Part shown: positions 36,087 through 46,959 of the stretch, in pieces
Position numbering within the stretch: position 1 is the first letter of the stretch
Layout: the number at the start of each line of letters is the position of its first letter
Assembly (NCBI GenBank): GCA_961205875.1
Contig: OY540814.1
Coordinates: 868,001 to 932,000 of the forward strand
Origin: Sialis fuliginosa
Taxonomy: Eukaryota; Arthropoda; Insecta; Megaloptera; Sialidae
Reading direction: 5' to 3'
DNA length: 64,000 nucleotides
Program-made: the position numbers and the translations under genes
Notes under the pieces: model-generated
Seen by the model: only the letters and a program-made list of their open reading frames with translations
Database searches by the model: none
What the model was told of the DNA's origin: nothing

Positions 36087-36149
36087 TTTCAGTGTTCAAA
36101 AATACTGATTTTACTAACACAGAAATCTAAAAATACTGACTATCTCAAC
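36087..36149 (+). repeat. Family B end fragment
   Basis: TTCAGTGTTCAAAAATACTG followed by AACACAGAAATCTAAAAATA, as in 20512-20570 and 47650-47705. Confidence 0.6.
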
Positions 36150-36310
36150 CATAGACATAGATAATGGACAGTGCATTCTGTATTAACTCAATGGTGTAAC
36201 ATCTGTTCAAAAAGCGAGAGAGAAATGCAGTGTAGTTTGGAATATATCTACCTCTTTTTCTAAGAATCTGTTTGATAGCTTACTATAGTTCTAGTATTTC
36301 TGTCAGATAT
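36150..36310 (+). repeat. Fragment of the CATAGACATAGA-ended palindromic element
   Basis: Collinear with 17424-17590 (CATAGACATAGATAATGGAC, CAATGGTGTAACATCTGTTC, TTTGGAATATATCTA). The right part is absent. Confidence 0.65.
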
Positions 36311-36462
36311 ATATACGATTTTTTGACTTGAATAACGTTTCTGTGTATCAAAAAAATTAAAGATGTTTCAATCCGTGAGTCTGAGTTTTATTTAACCCCA
36401 CTGTCACGTATTCACGTCAATCCCTCGACTGTGCATCCCAACACACTCACACCCATTTTTTA

Positions 36463-37228
36463 GGTTTCCGTAGAAAACTAGGAAACCTTATAGTTTCGCC
36501 ATGTCCGTACGTCCTAAAAAAATTAGACCGATTAAGATGAAATTTGGTATACGGACGAAGACTGAAAACTCAAAAACAGGAATGATAAGATTTTTGAAAA
36601 AAAAATTCAAGACTGAAAAGTATATTAAATTTTTTTTCACTTTATCTATTAAGTAGGGTGTCTTTAGATAGGTCTCCTAAAATGTAATAAGAAATGTTAT
36701 ATGACATTTTTATTTTAACCCTTCAGTCACGATATATTTGCATTTAAATGTCGCTATCAAAGCGTCCCCTCCCCCTAATTTCTAAACTATAAATTTAAAA
36801 AATCTGAAAAAAATTCTGAAAGTAGCTTTTAATTAGTACTTCCGCTGAAAATTATAACGAACACTATCAAAATTATTTTGCAACCCCCTCCCATAGACTG
36901 AAAAGTGAGCTAACAATTTTTTTCACTTACCCCATTGAGTGGGGTAACTTTAAATAGGTCTCCCAAAATGCAACAAGAAATGTTATATGACCTTTTGATT
37001 TTAACCCTTCAGTCACGATATATTTGCATTTAAATGTCGTTATTAGAGCACCCCCTCCCCCTTCTACTTTCTAATCTATCGATGCAAAAAATCTAAAAAA
37101 AAATCCTGGATATAGCTTTTAGTTAGTACCTACTTTCAATGAAAATTATAACGAATACTGTAGCTAGAATAGTTTATAAAAAAAATTGAAATAACTCTTG
37201 TTTATAAATCGTAATGACTACGGAAACC
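36463..37228. mobile_element. TA-flanked MITE with internal 290-bp tandem duplication
   Basis: Perfect 11-bp ends GGTTTCCGTAG / CTACGGAAACC flanked by TA (36461-36462 and 37229-37230). The left subterminal reads CCTTATAGTTTCGCCATGTC, a phrase common in insect repeats. Two tandem units (about 36640-36930 and 36931-37190) share TTAACCCTTCAGTCACGATA and TATTTGCATTTAAATGTCG. No ORF. Confidence 0.7.
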
Positions 37229-37677
37229 TATCATGTGCGTGCCCAACACGCACTTGGCCGTTTTATTTAAGTTATACTTCTTTAGGCGCGTTCAGGGTTA
37301 AATTTTCGTAATGCAACGAAATACAAGAGTACAATCGACGAAACAGGATGAAGTTAGGTTAGGTTAGGTGTGGATACATCCTAAACACATATTCACTCGT
37401 GTAGATAATACATATTTCTGTTATGATAGTCGGTATAAAGCAGGTTTTTTTAAGTTATTAGTTAGAAAATGTATTTAGCGTTCATATTACTAAAAATATA
37501 GTAATGCTTATCCTATAAAAAAAAATCAAGTTTATATTTACTTTAATTACAAACATAAATTTGCCGTCCCTGTTTTAAACACGGGCAGTTATCCAAGAGC
37601 AAATGGGAAATAAAGAGCAAATAAATTACAATAAATCCAGGAACAATGTCAACTTCGAGTGTGTAAGCTCGACTACC
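37229..37677. other. Unannotated DNA with CCAACACGCACTTGGCC
   Basis: GTGCGTGCCCAACACGCACTTGG at 37234 is a repeat phrase also at 27886. A short (TTAGG)n tract lies at about 37352. Nothing coding recognised. Confidence 0.4.
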
Positions 37678-39128
37678 CAGTGCCGGATTCAGTCACCGCG
37701 GGACCTGTAGAAAATGTTTTAAAGAGGCTATTGGCAGTAGCGTCGCTACGAGGAGGGGGTGACTCAGGGCGGAAATCAATAGTGTCCCTCTCCCCCCGAA
37801 AAATGTCAATATTATTTATTTTTTGTGCATTAGGCGAGTGTCACCCCCTGTGAATTTTTTACGACAGAAAAACTATTAGTGGGCTCTATTTTTTTTAAAT
37901 AAATTATACGGTTACCACCCCCTATAGACTTGACAATGACCAAAAAACAGTCAATTAATTCAATGTATTAGACATTTTACCCCTTGGAAGCTTTAAATAA
38001 CAAAAAAAAGAGGTAAATAGGCTCTATTATTTATGATTTTTTTTTGACCACACATTAAAATAATTAGTAACAACCGTTTTTCCACATGAAAGATATGTAT
38101 TTACAGAAAATATTATAATTTTTTTATGGCGAAATATTAAAAAAAAATAAGTGGGATACAGCAAATTTGGGAGGAGTCCAAAAAAAAGTGTTTTGCCGTG
38201 ATCACTGCTGCTCGTCACTAGATCATCCGAAATAAAAAAACAAAACAAAAGGGATCATTAGCTAATGACATAATGCTCCGGATGAACGAAGGGGTTTGAA
38301 AAATTTTGAATTTTCACAAAATGGCGGATATTGAAAATCAAAGTTCTTTATTCGACACGTATATAAAGTTAGCGGGGACCTTATAGCGGTTCCAAAAAAA
38401 AATACGTGGAAATTTTGTAGCTAATTTGTGCCGCCAATCCTGATTTTGTTGCTCTATTCGTTTTCGAGAAAATCCGGATTAGCTAACTTAATAGCTTCAA
38501 ACAGTTGTTCCGCGATATTTCAGTGAAAAATAAAGCTATCGAATTCAAACTGGTGTCATAATTTGTTGCTAATTTCACTCGCATTTTCGGCTATAAAAAA
38601 AATAATCGTCCAAAAAAATCCTTCATCCATCCGGAGGATAATTATGTGTAGAATAAGTGAGAAAAATTTCAAACCGATCAGCAAAGCCGTTCTCAAGTTA
38701 CAGTGATCACCGACTTCGAAAACATGGTTTCGAGAAAAACGCGTTTAAAGTTTTGGGTACGATTTGCCTGCAGATAAAAAAATTATTTTGGAACTTACAC
38801 TGAATCGTCTATTCCAGGACATTTGTCTGAAATTTTCAGAGAATACTTTTGAAATATTCTACTTTGAGAAAATGCAAAAAAATGTTTGTTTTTTTCAAAA
38901 TTCTAATTGGGTCTGCCCCCTTAATGAGAGCAAATTTAAAAAATCAAAAATCGGAGCTTTAAAAATCGCTTTTTTGATTAAATCAAATCGAGATTGGAAA
39001 CCCTAAAATTAAATTACTAATTACTTTAGATTTGGACACTCCGTATCAACCAGGTAAATCCAATAAGAGATATTTTTCTGAAAAACCGCGGGTCCCTTAG
39101 CATTTCCTATGTGGTTAATCCGGCACTG
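37678..39128. mobile_element. hAT-like element, 1.45 kb, perfect 8-bp duplication
   Basis: Ends CAGTGCCGGATT and, inverted at the right, CAGTGCCGGATT match perfectly over 12 bp. GGGACC / GGTCCC lies about 20 bp further in. CGACTACC flanks both sides (37670-37677 and 39129-39136). A GTAGCGTCGCTACGAGGAGG phrase at about 37738 looks like the end of another small element. ORFs at 37659 and 38764 have no domain. Confidence 0.85.
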
Positions 39129-39896
39129 CGACTACCGGATTTCGAAACAATGACAGATTATAATAACATTATTAAAAGTATTTGCCTCTGTGCAGCCGTT
39201 ATCAAATATACCGCAGTAATTTTAAATAAAAAAAAACAAATTACAAACTTTACCGACACACAAATGTGTATAATTAAATCAAATGAAAATAATTTAGGTA
39301 AGACATACACAAGTCTATGCCATAAGGGTTTCGAAGTAATACGTGGACTGTTTGGAGCCACTTACAGGCACCATTTTCGACTAAGAAAAAATAAATAAAA
39401 ATATAGTCATATTCTACTAATTAAGATGTACATTTCGACACCCCACATGCCTAGACATAAAAATTAAAATTACATTTTTTTAAATTATATTATTGACTTT
39501 AGTATTTGTCGTTGGTAGTTCGACTAAATCCTTGTTACCAATTTTTTTTTCAGATTTTTTGAGCCAGTAGTTACAAAGTTAGGGGTGGTGGGGACAATAT
39601 TAAACAGTGCTTTTAGCCCCCGACAGGCGCCATTTTTGAGTTAGAAAAAAAATAAAAAATATGGTCATATTCTACCTTTTGATATGTACATTTTGACATA
39701 CCACACGTCTTGGTATACAATTTTTTTGTTTTTTTTTTGGATTTGCTTTAAAGCCCCCTGCAGGCACCATTTTTGATTTAGAAAAAAAATAGAATAAGGG
39801 TCAAATTCCGCTTGTTTGGTTATGCATTTTAATGTGCCACATGCCTTAGTATAAAAAAAATATTTTTTCACCTAGCTTTAGCTCCTTAGTGCCCTC
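39129..39896. other. Unannotated DNA; uncharacterised ORF at 39111-39398
   Basis: A 95-residue frame starts inside the hAT end and runs on (KKKQITNFTDTQMCIIKSNE, GKTYTSLCHKGFEVIRG). No family recognised; because its start lies in the transposon it is not called as a gene. Diverged GGCGCCATTTTTGA-like phrases recur at 39368, 39627 and 39760 with spacing of about 130-260 bp. Confidence 0.3.
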
Positions 39897-40060
39897 CTTA
39901 AAAAATTATTTATTCAATATATTTGTACATCTTTTACTATAGGGTATCATTTTACATGTTCAGTAAAAATTTCAAGTTTCTGGCTTATATAGTTAACGTG
40001 CTATTTAGTGAAAAGGACGAACGGACGGACGGACGGATGACAATGTGAGATTAATGGAAG
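39897..40060 (+). repeat. Family N repeat
   Basis: Collinear with 12813-12990: AAAAATTATTTATTCAATAT, ATCATTTTACATGTTCAGTA and a GGACGGACGGACGGA tract. Confidence 0.55.
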
Positions 40061-40130
40061 GATTATAAATTCTTTCTGAAAGAAACCGAAGAGTACTGGA
40101 AAGCTTTAGAAGGAATTTCTAATCTTTCCA

Positions 40131-40572
40131 TTTTGCTTCCTCGCAATATCGAAGATACGAGATTTCAAGATATCTCAAGAACAACGTGAAAATTTTATAG
40201 AATATTTGTTGTAGAGCATTAAATTTCCTATAATATGGGTCTACAACGTTTGTTGTAAAATATTCCATTACAAAGATTTATCTCAAGTTATTTTAAAAAT
40301 TTGTTTTTCTAAATTGATATTTACTTGACCATATTAAATGTCATTTTGACGTTTGTATAAATTTAGATTTAGATTCAAATTGTCAAAAAATTAAAAATAT
40401 ACGAAAAAATAATCAGGTGCGTCATAAGAAAAATTTCGAACTAACATTTTTTAGTAAAATTTGTATAAAAATAAAATGGTTAACCAATGCCAGGCAATTT
40501 ATCTTAACACTATCGGTTTTGATGAATTTAGCACGAGGAAGCACTGTGCATTTACTTGGCTGATGTTTTTTC
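40131..40572 (-). repeat. Family A, minus copy with internal deletion
   Basis: Starts TTGCTTCCTCGCAATATCGA, then jumps to TTTCAAGATATCTCAAGAAC, having lost the GACA-rich part. It ends at GTGCATTTACTTGGCTGATG. Confidence 0.7.
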
Positions 40573-41066
40573 CATATTAAAACCTAATTTTACTGTGCTA
40601 ATTGTGAATTAAAATAATATACGACAACTTTTCGTGTCACTTTCATCGAAATAACAATTAATTACATTCAGTTTACAGAAACTGTAAAAAAATTGTAATA
40701 AAAAATCGAACATAATAATTACGAAATGATTTGTAAGGGAAACGCTAAGAAAGTGTTTTCGGGGTCTGTCACCTGCAGTTCCTGTGTCACGCAACGCCTT
40801 TGTGACTCACAACAATTTCCTGGTTTTCAAAGAAAACCACCAACACATTACACGCCCATTTACACATAAATGCATTTGTCGATACGTTTTATTTCAATTC
40901 GGGATGTAAATAAATTGTAAAATAGATTCAAATAAAATCTCGTTATTTTGATTTTCAAAATATAACTCCTGACAATTACAGGCTCGATAATTAAAAAAAA
41001 GTTATTTCAAAGAAGGTAGATACGTTTAAAAGTACATAATTATAAAATCTCCATGCATCAGTTTTG
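40573..41066. other. Unannotated DNA
   Basis: No feature recognised. The 61-residue minus ORF at 40609-40794 is unsupported. Confidence 0.35.
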
Positions 41067-41572
41067 GATATGACCCCAGTAATGGCTATTTTTTAATTAA
41101 ATGTACTGAATTAGAAATATTTGTTGATATTTGATTACTACCATTTCTGAATATTAATCTATATACATTTAACTGTCTTACAGCGTGATTTGATGACATG
41201 AGGCCAATAGATGTCAAAATGGTGGATATTTAAACTAATTATTAGTATACTTTATTTATTAATTATTATACATATTATCACAGCAACTGCTTTACATTGT
41301 TTCAAATTTGACGATTATTTCTTTTATATATTTTGTATCGTAGTACTTATCATTAGCAAGTGTCCATCACTGCGTGCTCATTACTGGTTTTACTTTATCC
41401 ATTAATGGAGAAAAAACATAAACAAAATAAAAGGTTATAATTTAAAAAACAAACTATATTTGCGGACTTTGGTAATTAAATTGATTAAATAAAGAGTTAC
41501 TGGTTTTATTAGTAACATGAGTTCGTGAGAATTACAAAAAAGAAGACAGTCAATGGTGCCAGTACCTTTATT
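41067..41572 (-). repeat. Family K repeat, minus copy
   Basis: Reverse complement of 28828-29383, including TTTGCGGACTTTGGTAATTA and GTAATGGC ends. The ORF at 41211-41405 is a chance frame. Confidence 0.6.
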
Positions 41573-41673
41573 TAGAATAATAATAAAGTAAATTCGGAAT
41601 TTTCATATTTTTTAAAATGAGTAACTAATAAAATTACAATTCTATAAACTTTTTTCCTAAACTTGACAAAAAA

Positions 41674-41717
41674 CTGGGTTTAAAACCCGGTGCTCTGACC
41701 AGCGAGGGGCCAAATGG
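41674..41717 (-). other. tRNA-like 5' half (degenerate)
   Basis: Minus strand reads CTCGCTGGTCAGAGCACCGG then GTTTTAAACCCAG. This resembles a D arm (GCTGGTCAGAGCA, A-box-like) and an anticodon arm with loop TTTTAAA. There is no T arm. Likely a tRNA or tRNA-derived SINE fragment. Confidence 0.3.
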
Positions 41718-41731
41718 TTATACTATATAAT

Positions 41732-42148
41732 TAGAGATTGGAAAAATAGTTTTTCAACTATTGCGTATAAAATCAAACAATTAACAAAAACATAAAATAA
41801 AATAACATAAAAATAAACTAAAACAGAACATAAAACAGCTGTCTAAATGAACGAACAATTCGATAGACAAAATTAAAATTAAAAAAAAAAAAAAAACTAT
41901 TGCGTAAAAATGCACTTATTGTAATTTTTATTACATGTCTCCATCGTTTTCAAAAAACTGGTTTGATTGAACAGAATTTGAAATCAACTATTTGCAACTA
42001 CCTTTCCAACTATTTAAAACTATTTGCGACACTTTTTACTGCTTCGTTTGCACTAGTTATTATTAAATTGTAAAAAAAACTATTTTCCTAAAAAAAATTC
42101 AACTAGTAACTATTTCATTGAAAATAACAACTATTTTTCCAATCTCTA
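41732..42148. mobile_element. hAT-like MITE, TAGAGATTGGAAAAATAGTT ends
   Basis: Ends TAGAGATTGGAAAAATAGTT / AACTATTTTTCCAATCTCTA (allowing one internal difference). Flanks TATATAAT and TATAAAAT agree at 7 of 8 positions, as expected for an aged 8-bp duplication. A related, longer copy lies at 63159-63916. Confidence 0.75.
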
Positions 42149-42159
42149 TATAAAATATA

Positions 42160-42260
42160 GTATCTGTTACTCGCGACTTCGTCCACGTGGTAATACAGAT
42201 TTCTGTTATGATGATAATCGATAAAACAGATTTTTATGTCTACGCCAAAAAAATGTAACC
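42160..42260 (+). repeat. Fragment with CGCGACTTCGTCCACGTGG head
   Basis: GTTACTCGCGACTTCGTCCA is the head phrase shared by many insect repeats and is related to 7395, 9641 and 63954 here. Confidence 0.4.
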
Positions 42261-42620
42261 TAAAATGACACACCCCATTTTTTTTCTAATAAGTTTTTTG
42301 GGGTACAAAGTAACCTATGTCCAAGATATCTACTTACCAAATTTCATAAAGATCGAAATGTACCCCCACCCCTAAAAAAATCTAGTTTCGTCACAACACG
42401 TCGTTCTACCTGAATCATGAATCGAACCCGACCCATAAATAAATTCAGGTTCAAATTCCTACTTCTGTTAAAATTCTAAAAATAACATTACTATCTGAAA
42501 AGTAATAATAGTGTTCTCAACAAGCTTTAATATTTTTTGTAATAAAGGAAGTAGTTGTACAACAATTTCATTTAATCAACTCTGTTAACTTTTTTTTAAT
42601 GAAAAAAATATATACATATA

Positions 42621-43178
42621 CCGGGTGTTCCAGACAACCCGTCCACTATGTTTTACGCCCAAACTATTGAATAAAAAATTATAATTTTTAAATATAATTT
42701 TAAATTTTAAATTAAGTACTAATTGATATATCATTTCATTTAAAAATTTTGAACTATCCCTCATTGAACTTTTGTATTTTTGATATGTCGCGTATGACAC
42801 TTTAAATTATCCAAATCTCAAATTATCATACATCATTAAAAAGTTCATTATTTCTACTTTCTAAAAAATAAATTTCATTAATATTTAACGAAACTAGAGC
42901 ACTTTTAATAAAACCCTAAAATTTGGGAACAAGACGCCATATTATCTAAACAATTGAATGTACTTATGAAAAAAAAATTTTAACAAAAGTTTCATACTTT
43001 TTTATGATCTTTAAAACTATCTACTTTTGGATATACCGTTCCATTTGATTTTTGCTGATATGTACCCTTCAAACTATTCCCCAAGAAGGGGTTTTAGGAG
43101 ATTGAAAATATTTTCCTGAAATTCTTCTTCAATAGTTTGGGCGTAAAACATAGTAGACGGGTGGTCTGGAACATCCGG
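42621..43178. mobile_element. TA-flanked MITE with ~53-bp inverted repeats
   Basis: CCGGGTGTTCCAGACAACCC (left) and CCGGATGTTCCAGACCACCC (right, inverted) continue as paired arms through TATGTTTTACGCCCAAACTA (about 53 bp with three differences). TA flanks at 42619-42620 and 43179-43180. 558 bp. The minus ORF at 42585-42800 is a chance frame. Confidence 0.8.
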
Positions 43179-43489
43179 TATATATGTAGCACTATATAGT
43201 ATGTGGTAATCCGACAAAAAGATAAATAAAAAAGTTCTTAAACCGATATAGCGATTTAAACTCTAGCAGAACTCACATTTGTAAGTTCCTCCGTGTAAGA
43301 TTGTTGTATACTTCAGTACATTAGGATAAATTCAATGTGCATGATTCTATTGTTAATCTTTGTCACTACCGCAGTTATAGCGTGACTAACCCCCTACTCC
43401 TTTTTCTACTCAATTTGAACCAGTGGCACTGCATTAAAGGGTAACATACCTCCAGAATTAAAAAAAAAAAACATTTTTATTTTTATTGT

Positions 43490-43560
43490 CGACTACGGAA
43501 TTAGTGTTTAGGATTTTTGAAAAATATAGTTGAATTAAGTACAAACACGATTAGTTTACT
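43490..43560 (+). repeat. Family R fragment
   Basis: GACTACGGAATTAGTGTTTA and GTTGAATTAAGTACAAACAC match the reverse complement of 50650-50745. Confidence 0.5.
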
Positions 43561-43611
43561 TTTTTAAACGTACGCTTTTTCATTGACATTTCACTGTGTA
43601 AATTAGTACTT

Positions 43612-43662
43612 TTGCGCTCGCCGTGCGTAAATTGTTACTTTTACGCACGGCGTGCGCAAAAT
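43612..43662. repeat. GC-rich hairpin
   Basis: TTGCGCTCGCCGTGCGTAAA pairs with TTTACGCACGGCGTGCGCAA around a short loop, with one three-base mismatch block. It stands out in AT-rich DNA. Confidence 0.6.
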
Positions 43663-44048
43663 TTAATGAAAAAAATTATTAATAAAATTAAATAAATTAT
43701 AAACAATACCTTTTTTTGACACAATTCATGGTATTATGTGTAATTTTCATATATCAATTTAGATTTTGCAGATAGTAAATTTAAAATTACAGAATTTGCA
43801 GCTTCTGATATCTCTGGTGGTGCACACTTATGTTCTTTCTCAGTATCGCAACTTATCCATCTTTATATTATAGAATAACAAATTAAGAAACACATTTTAA
43901 TGAAAATAGAACTGTTGTCCAAAGCTTACTAAAGTTGAATTTAAATATTAATATAGCAAAATACAAAGTATATAAATTAATTATTATATTATATTATTGT
44001 TAATATTATAAAATAAATAGGTTTGTAGAAAAAATATTGTGTGCACCT

Positions 44049-44160
44049 CGGGTGTAAAATGCGTTTTTCGCACTCGTGTGATTGTTAGTCTCGGCTGGCG
44101 TCTCGACTAACAAACATTCCCACTCATGCCAAAAACTGCTGTTTTACACCCTTGTTACAC
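44049..44160. repeat. Imperfect inverted repeat with GGGTGTAAAA ends
   Basis: GGGTGTAAAATGCG ... GATTGTTAGTC / GACTAACAAAC ... TTTTACACCC fold into one long stem. No target duplication was identified. Confidence 0.45.
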
Positions 44161-45090
44161 AAATAACTATTTTACTGTAAATTGATTATCACTAAAACAC
44201 ATCACGTATATATACATATTTATTAATTTTAATAGATTTTTATCTATTTCTTTCGTTGTTTAAAGTCAAGAACAAAAAATAATTTCAATTGACAGTAATA
44301 ACAAGTAAGGTATTTATTAAAAAAAAGCTACGTAAACTCTTAACGACTTGGGTTTATACAAAAACCAACTTGAAAACCCCGGTTTCCGAATTTTACAAAT
44401 TTTGGCCAAAACCGGTTTTTAAAAACACTTTAATTTTGAAAAATTTCATCGTGATTATTGTTACCAACCATTTTTTATTAGAAAAAGTTTTACCCCCCCC
44501 CCCCCCACCCCGCACACTTCCCTGAGTAAAATGTAAAATCAGCGCCTATGTATCATATATGCATTTCATAAAAATACCCGTACAAGAAAGTAAAAAAGCG
44601 GCTCTGCATGGTGGTGGTATTTGTACCGCTAAACCATATCACCCCCTCCCACATTAGTTGGAAATGGCAAGGTATGTATATCTACACGACAAAATCGTAT
44701 AGACAGTGCCAGGCACCATTTGCATAATTCGTCGTTAAATTACTCACGGGATTTTTTATTGTTCACACTTTCCATCACGTGATGTTTCATATATTATAAA
44801 CGCGCAATATTATCATTTCCCTACCTTCAGTTTATTCGAAATTAGCTAATTGCATTTGTTTGTTCGGTATAAAACCGTATTGCGACTTTTTTGGGAGAGT
44901 AATCACTTAAGGGTGATATAGACGGACATGTACAAATATTTACGTTATAAACTTCGTAATAGAAGTTATAAATGATACAAATTATAGCTAGAGTCGTTAA
45001 CTTACATATATGAAGCTAATTTTCCCTCCCCAATGACTATTTTGTTAAATTTATTACTTTTTTTACCTATTTGTTAAAACTGTACACATA
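44161..45090. other. Unannotated DNA
   Basis: Contains a poly-C tract at about 44494-44507. The ORF at 44289-44525 ends in Pro codons from it and is unsupported. Confidence 0.35.
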
Positions 45091-45151
45091 AGCGTCTGTT
45101 GGCCAAGCGGTAATGATAAAAGACCCGCGCGTTCGATTCCCAGTTTGTGCT
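45091..45151 (+). other. tRNA-derived sequence (pseudo-tRNA or SINE head)
   Basis: TGGCCAAGCGG (45100-45110) fits an A box, GTTCGATTCC (45131-45140) a B box, and AGCGTCT ... GTGCT can partly pair as an acceptor stem. The span is about 61 nt and lacks a proper anticodon arm, so it is not a functional tRNA. Confidence 0.45.
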
Positions 45152-45155
45152 CTCA

Positions 45156-45790
45156 AATTTTTATTTTTAATTGCACACAGTGACGTTATTTAAATATATA
45201 GTTCTTCTTTACAATAATTTATGAATTTATTTTCAATGTTTATTTTTCAAAATGTTTGTTCAAACTATAGACATAAGCATAGTATAAATGCAGTATAAAA
45301 AATATTTTGGATCATATCTTCTAAACTATTACCCGTCTACGCCCAAAACTGGGTATAGATGTTTTCAGGAAACCTCCCTCTACAAATTATTTCAATATGA
45401 AGAAAATCGGAAAGAACAGGTTCGAGGGTTCCCCTTCTAAATTCCATTACAAAAACTCTGATCTGTAAGAGGAAACTAATTAAAAATTACTTTCTATTCA
45501 TGAATATTAAATAAACTCGGTACTAGTTTATTTTTTCACCTAAATTTGAATATTAATTAAAGTTAAATATTGAATGATGATTTTTTATCTGCTTTACAGA
45601 AATTTAAGATCGTTCTATTAAGTTTTTATACTAACGTTATTAAGTTTTTTTTTCTGTTAGAATGTTTTACTGATATGAAAAAAACCTTATACTTTGTAAA
45701 CTACTCCAGACCATTTTTTGTTTAACGTAAGTAATCTACGCTATTAACGTTTGCATCTTTTTTCATATTTCTTATATCTTATTATTTGAT
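45156..45790. other. AT-rich unannotated DNA
   Basis: No feature recognised. The last part may belong to the LINE that starts no later than about 45795. Confidence 0.35.
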
Positions 45791-45821
45791 AACTAAGAAT
45801 TGAAATACAAAAGACATACTA

Positions 45822-46515
45822 CGAGGGTTGCTATTTATATTTCTCGCCTAATAATGAAAAAACGAATATTGATGATCGAAATTGGTTTTATTGTTTTTCA
45901 AAATATTCTCCATGAAGATCAATACACTTTTGCATGCGTTTAAACCAATTTTCGAAGCACTTTTTTCACTCCGATATGAGCGGGATCCAACATGAACAAA
46001 TCTTTTTTACGGCCAAATGATCATGCAATATCTTATTGATTCTTGTCATACTAATGCCCATGAATGACTCAATCTCACGGTATGTCACATAACGATCTTG
46101 CTTTATCAGTTCACGCACAGCATCGATGTTTTCTGGCACAACAACCGATTTTGGACGACCTTCACGGAATTCGTCCTGGAGCGAACATCGGCCACGATTG
46201 AATTCGTTATTCCAGTTTTTTACAGTGCTGTAGGATGGTGCTTTATCACCGTATAAAGAATTAAGTTCATCGATACACTCTTGTCTTGATAATCTACGTT
46301 TATGAAAAATAAACGCACGAAAATGTTGACGAGTTAATTCAATTATTTGCCCGAGATGAGTTTTTCAAGTAACTGTTAACAACACAAATCGCGCTCAATT
46401 TACAAAATGTTCTGAAGAAGGTTATATTCAATAATGTCTAGTTTCCAATGAAAACGACAGATGGCACCTGGCAAAACAATCTTGCCAAGGCCAGAAATAT
46501 AAATAGCAACCCTCG
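45822..46515 (-). mobile_element. mariner transposon with internal deletion
   Basis: Perfect terminal inverted repeats CGAGGGTTGCTATTTATATT (extending to about 24-26 bp) are flanked by TA (45820-45821 and 46516-46517). 694 bp against about 1.3 kb for intact mariners. It is inserted in the reverse-transcriptase region of a LINE and oriented opposite to it. Confidence 0.9.
45888..46352 (-). pseudogene. mariner transposase remnant (N- and C-terminal parts)
   Basis: The minus strand from about 46352 to 45966 reads QHFRAFIFHKRRLSRQECID, ELNSLYGDKAPSYSTVKNW, EFREGRPKSVVVPENIDAVR and VTYREIESFMGIS, ending KKICSCWIP. These are the two helix-turn-helix DNA-binding motifs of a mariner transposase. A stop follows (45966-45968), then CFENWFKRMQKCIDLHGEYF and EKQ with the normal terminal stop (45888-45890). 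The DD34D catalytic domain lying between them in intact proteins is deleted. The upstream start is not evident. The remnant could still bind transposon ends if expressed, but nothing here shows that it is. Confidence 0.9.
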
Positions 46516-46959
46516 TATTACGGGTACAGCTCTGAACTGGATATCGTCTTACCTGAGTAATAGATATCAAAAAGTGTGCATAAATTATCACTATTCTAAC
46601 CAATTAATAATTAATAAAAGAGTACCACAAGGATCGATTCTCGGTTCATTATTATTTTTGAATACCTGAAAACCTTCGTTTTGTCTTCAGATCAAAATTG
46701 TGACCTCAATATTGCACGCAAGCAACTAACTCTACCCCAAGGCAACTCCCTTTCCTTCAAGTAATCCTAGTCAGGTGTGGGGTAGAATCTAATAAATAAA
46801 TAGAAATTACTAGCTGTATTGACAAATTGCCAATAAATAAATAAATAAAAAAACTAACTCTAACGATAACCTTCAATGGGCGGTAGCTTATAACTTTGAC
46901 ATATCCGTCAAAAACGACTTGAAAAAAATATTACATGAATAAAATGACCTCAAAGTTTA

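Larger units (their letters stand above)
45795..46850 (+). mobile_element. Non-LTR retrotransposon (LINE) fragment
   Basis: After the mariner, the frame GTALNWISSYLSNRYQKVCI ... RVPQGSILGSLLFL is the palm region of a non-LTR reverse transcriptase (the PQGS motif before the catalytic block) of the Jockey/CR1/L2 type. Before the mariner, ELKYKRH joins in frame through one TA to ITGTALNW. The FADD catalytic block is absent: an internal deletion at about 46665 joins to a 3' tail ending in tandem AATAAATAAATAAA. Dead on arrival. Confidence 0.7.

Noticed and set aside
35656-36120. 154-residue minus-strand ORF as a gene
   Set aside because: No recognisable domain, a competing frame on the other strand, and the 3' part runs into repeats. 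Kept only as a candidate island.
45091-45151. Functional tRNA gene
   Set aside because: Too short, with no proper anticodon arm, although A and B boxes are recognisable.
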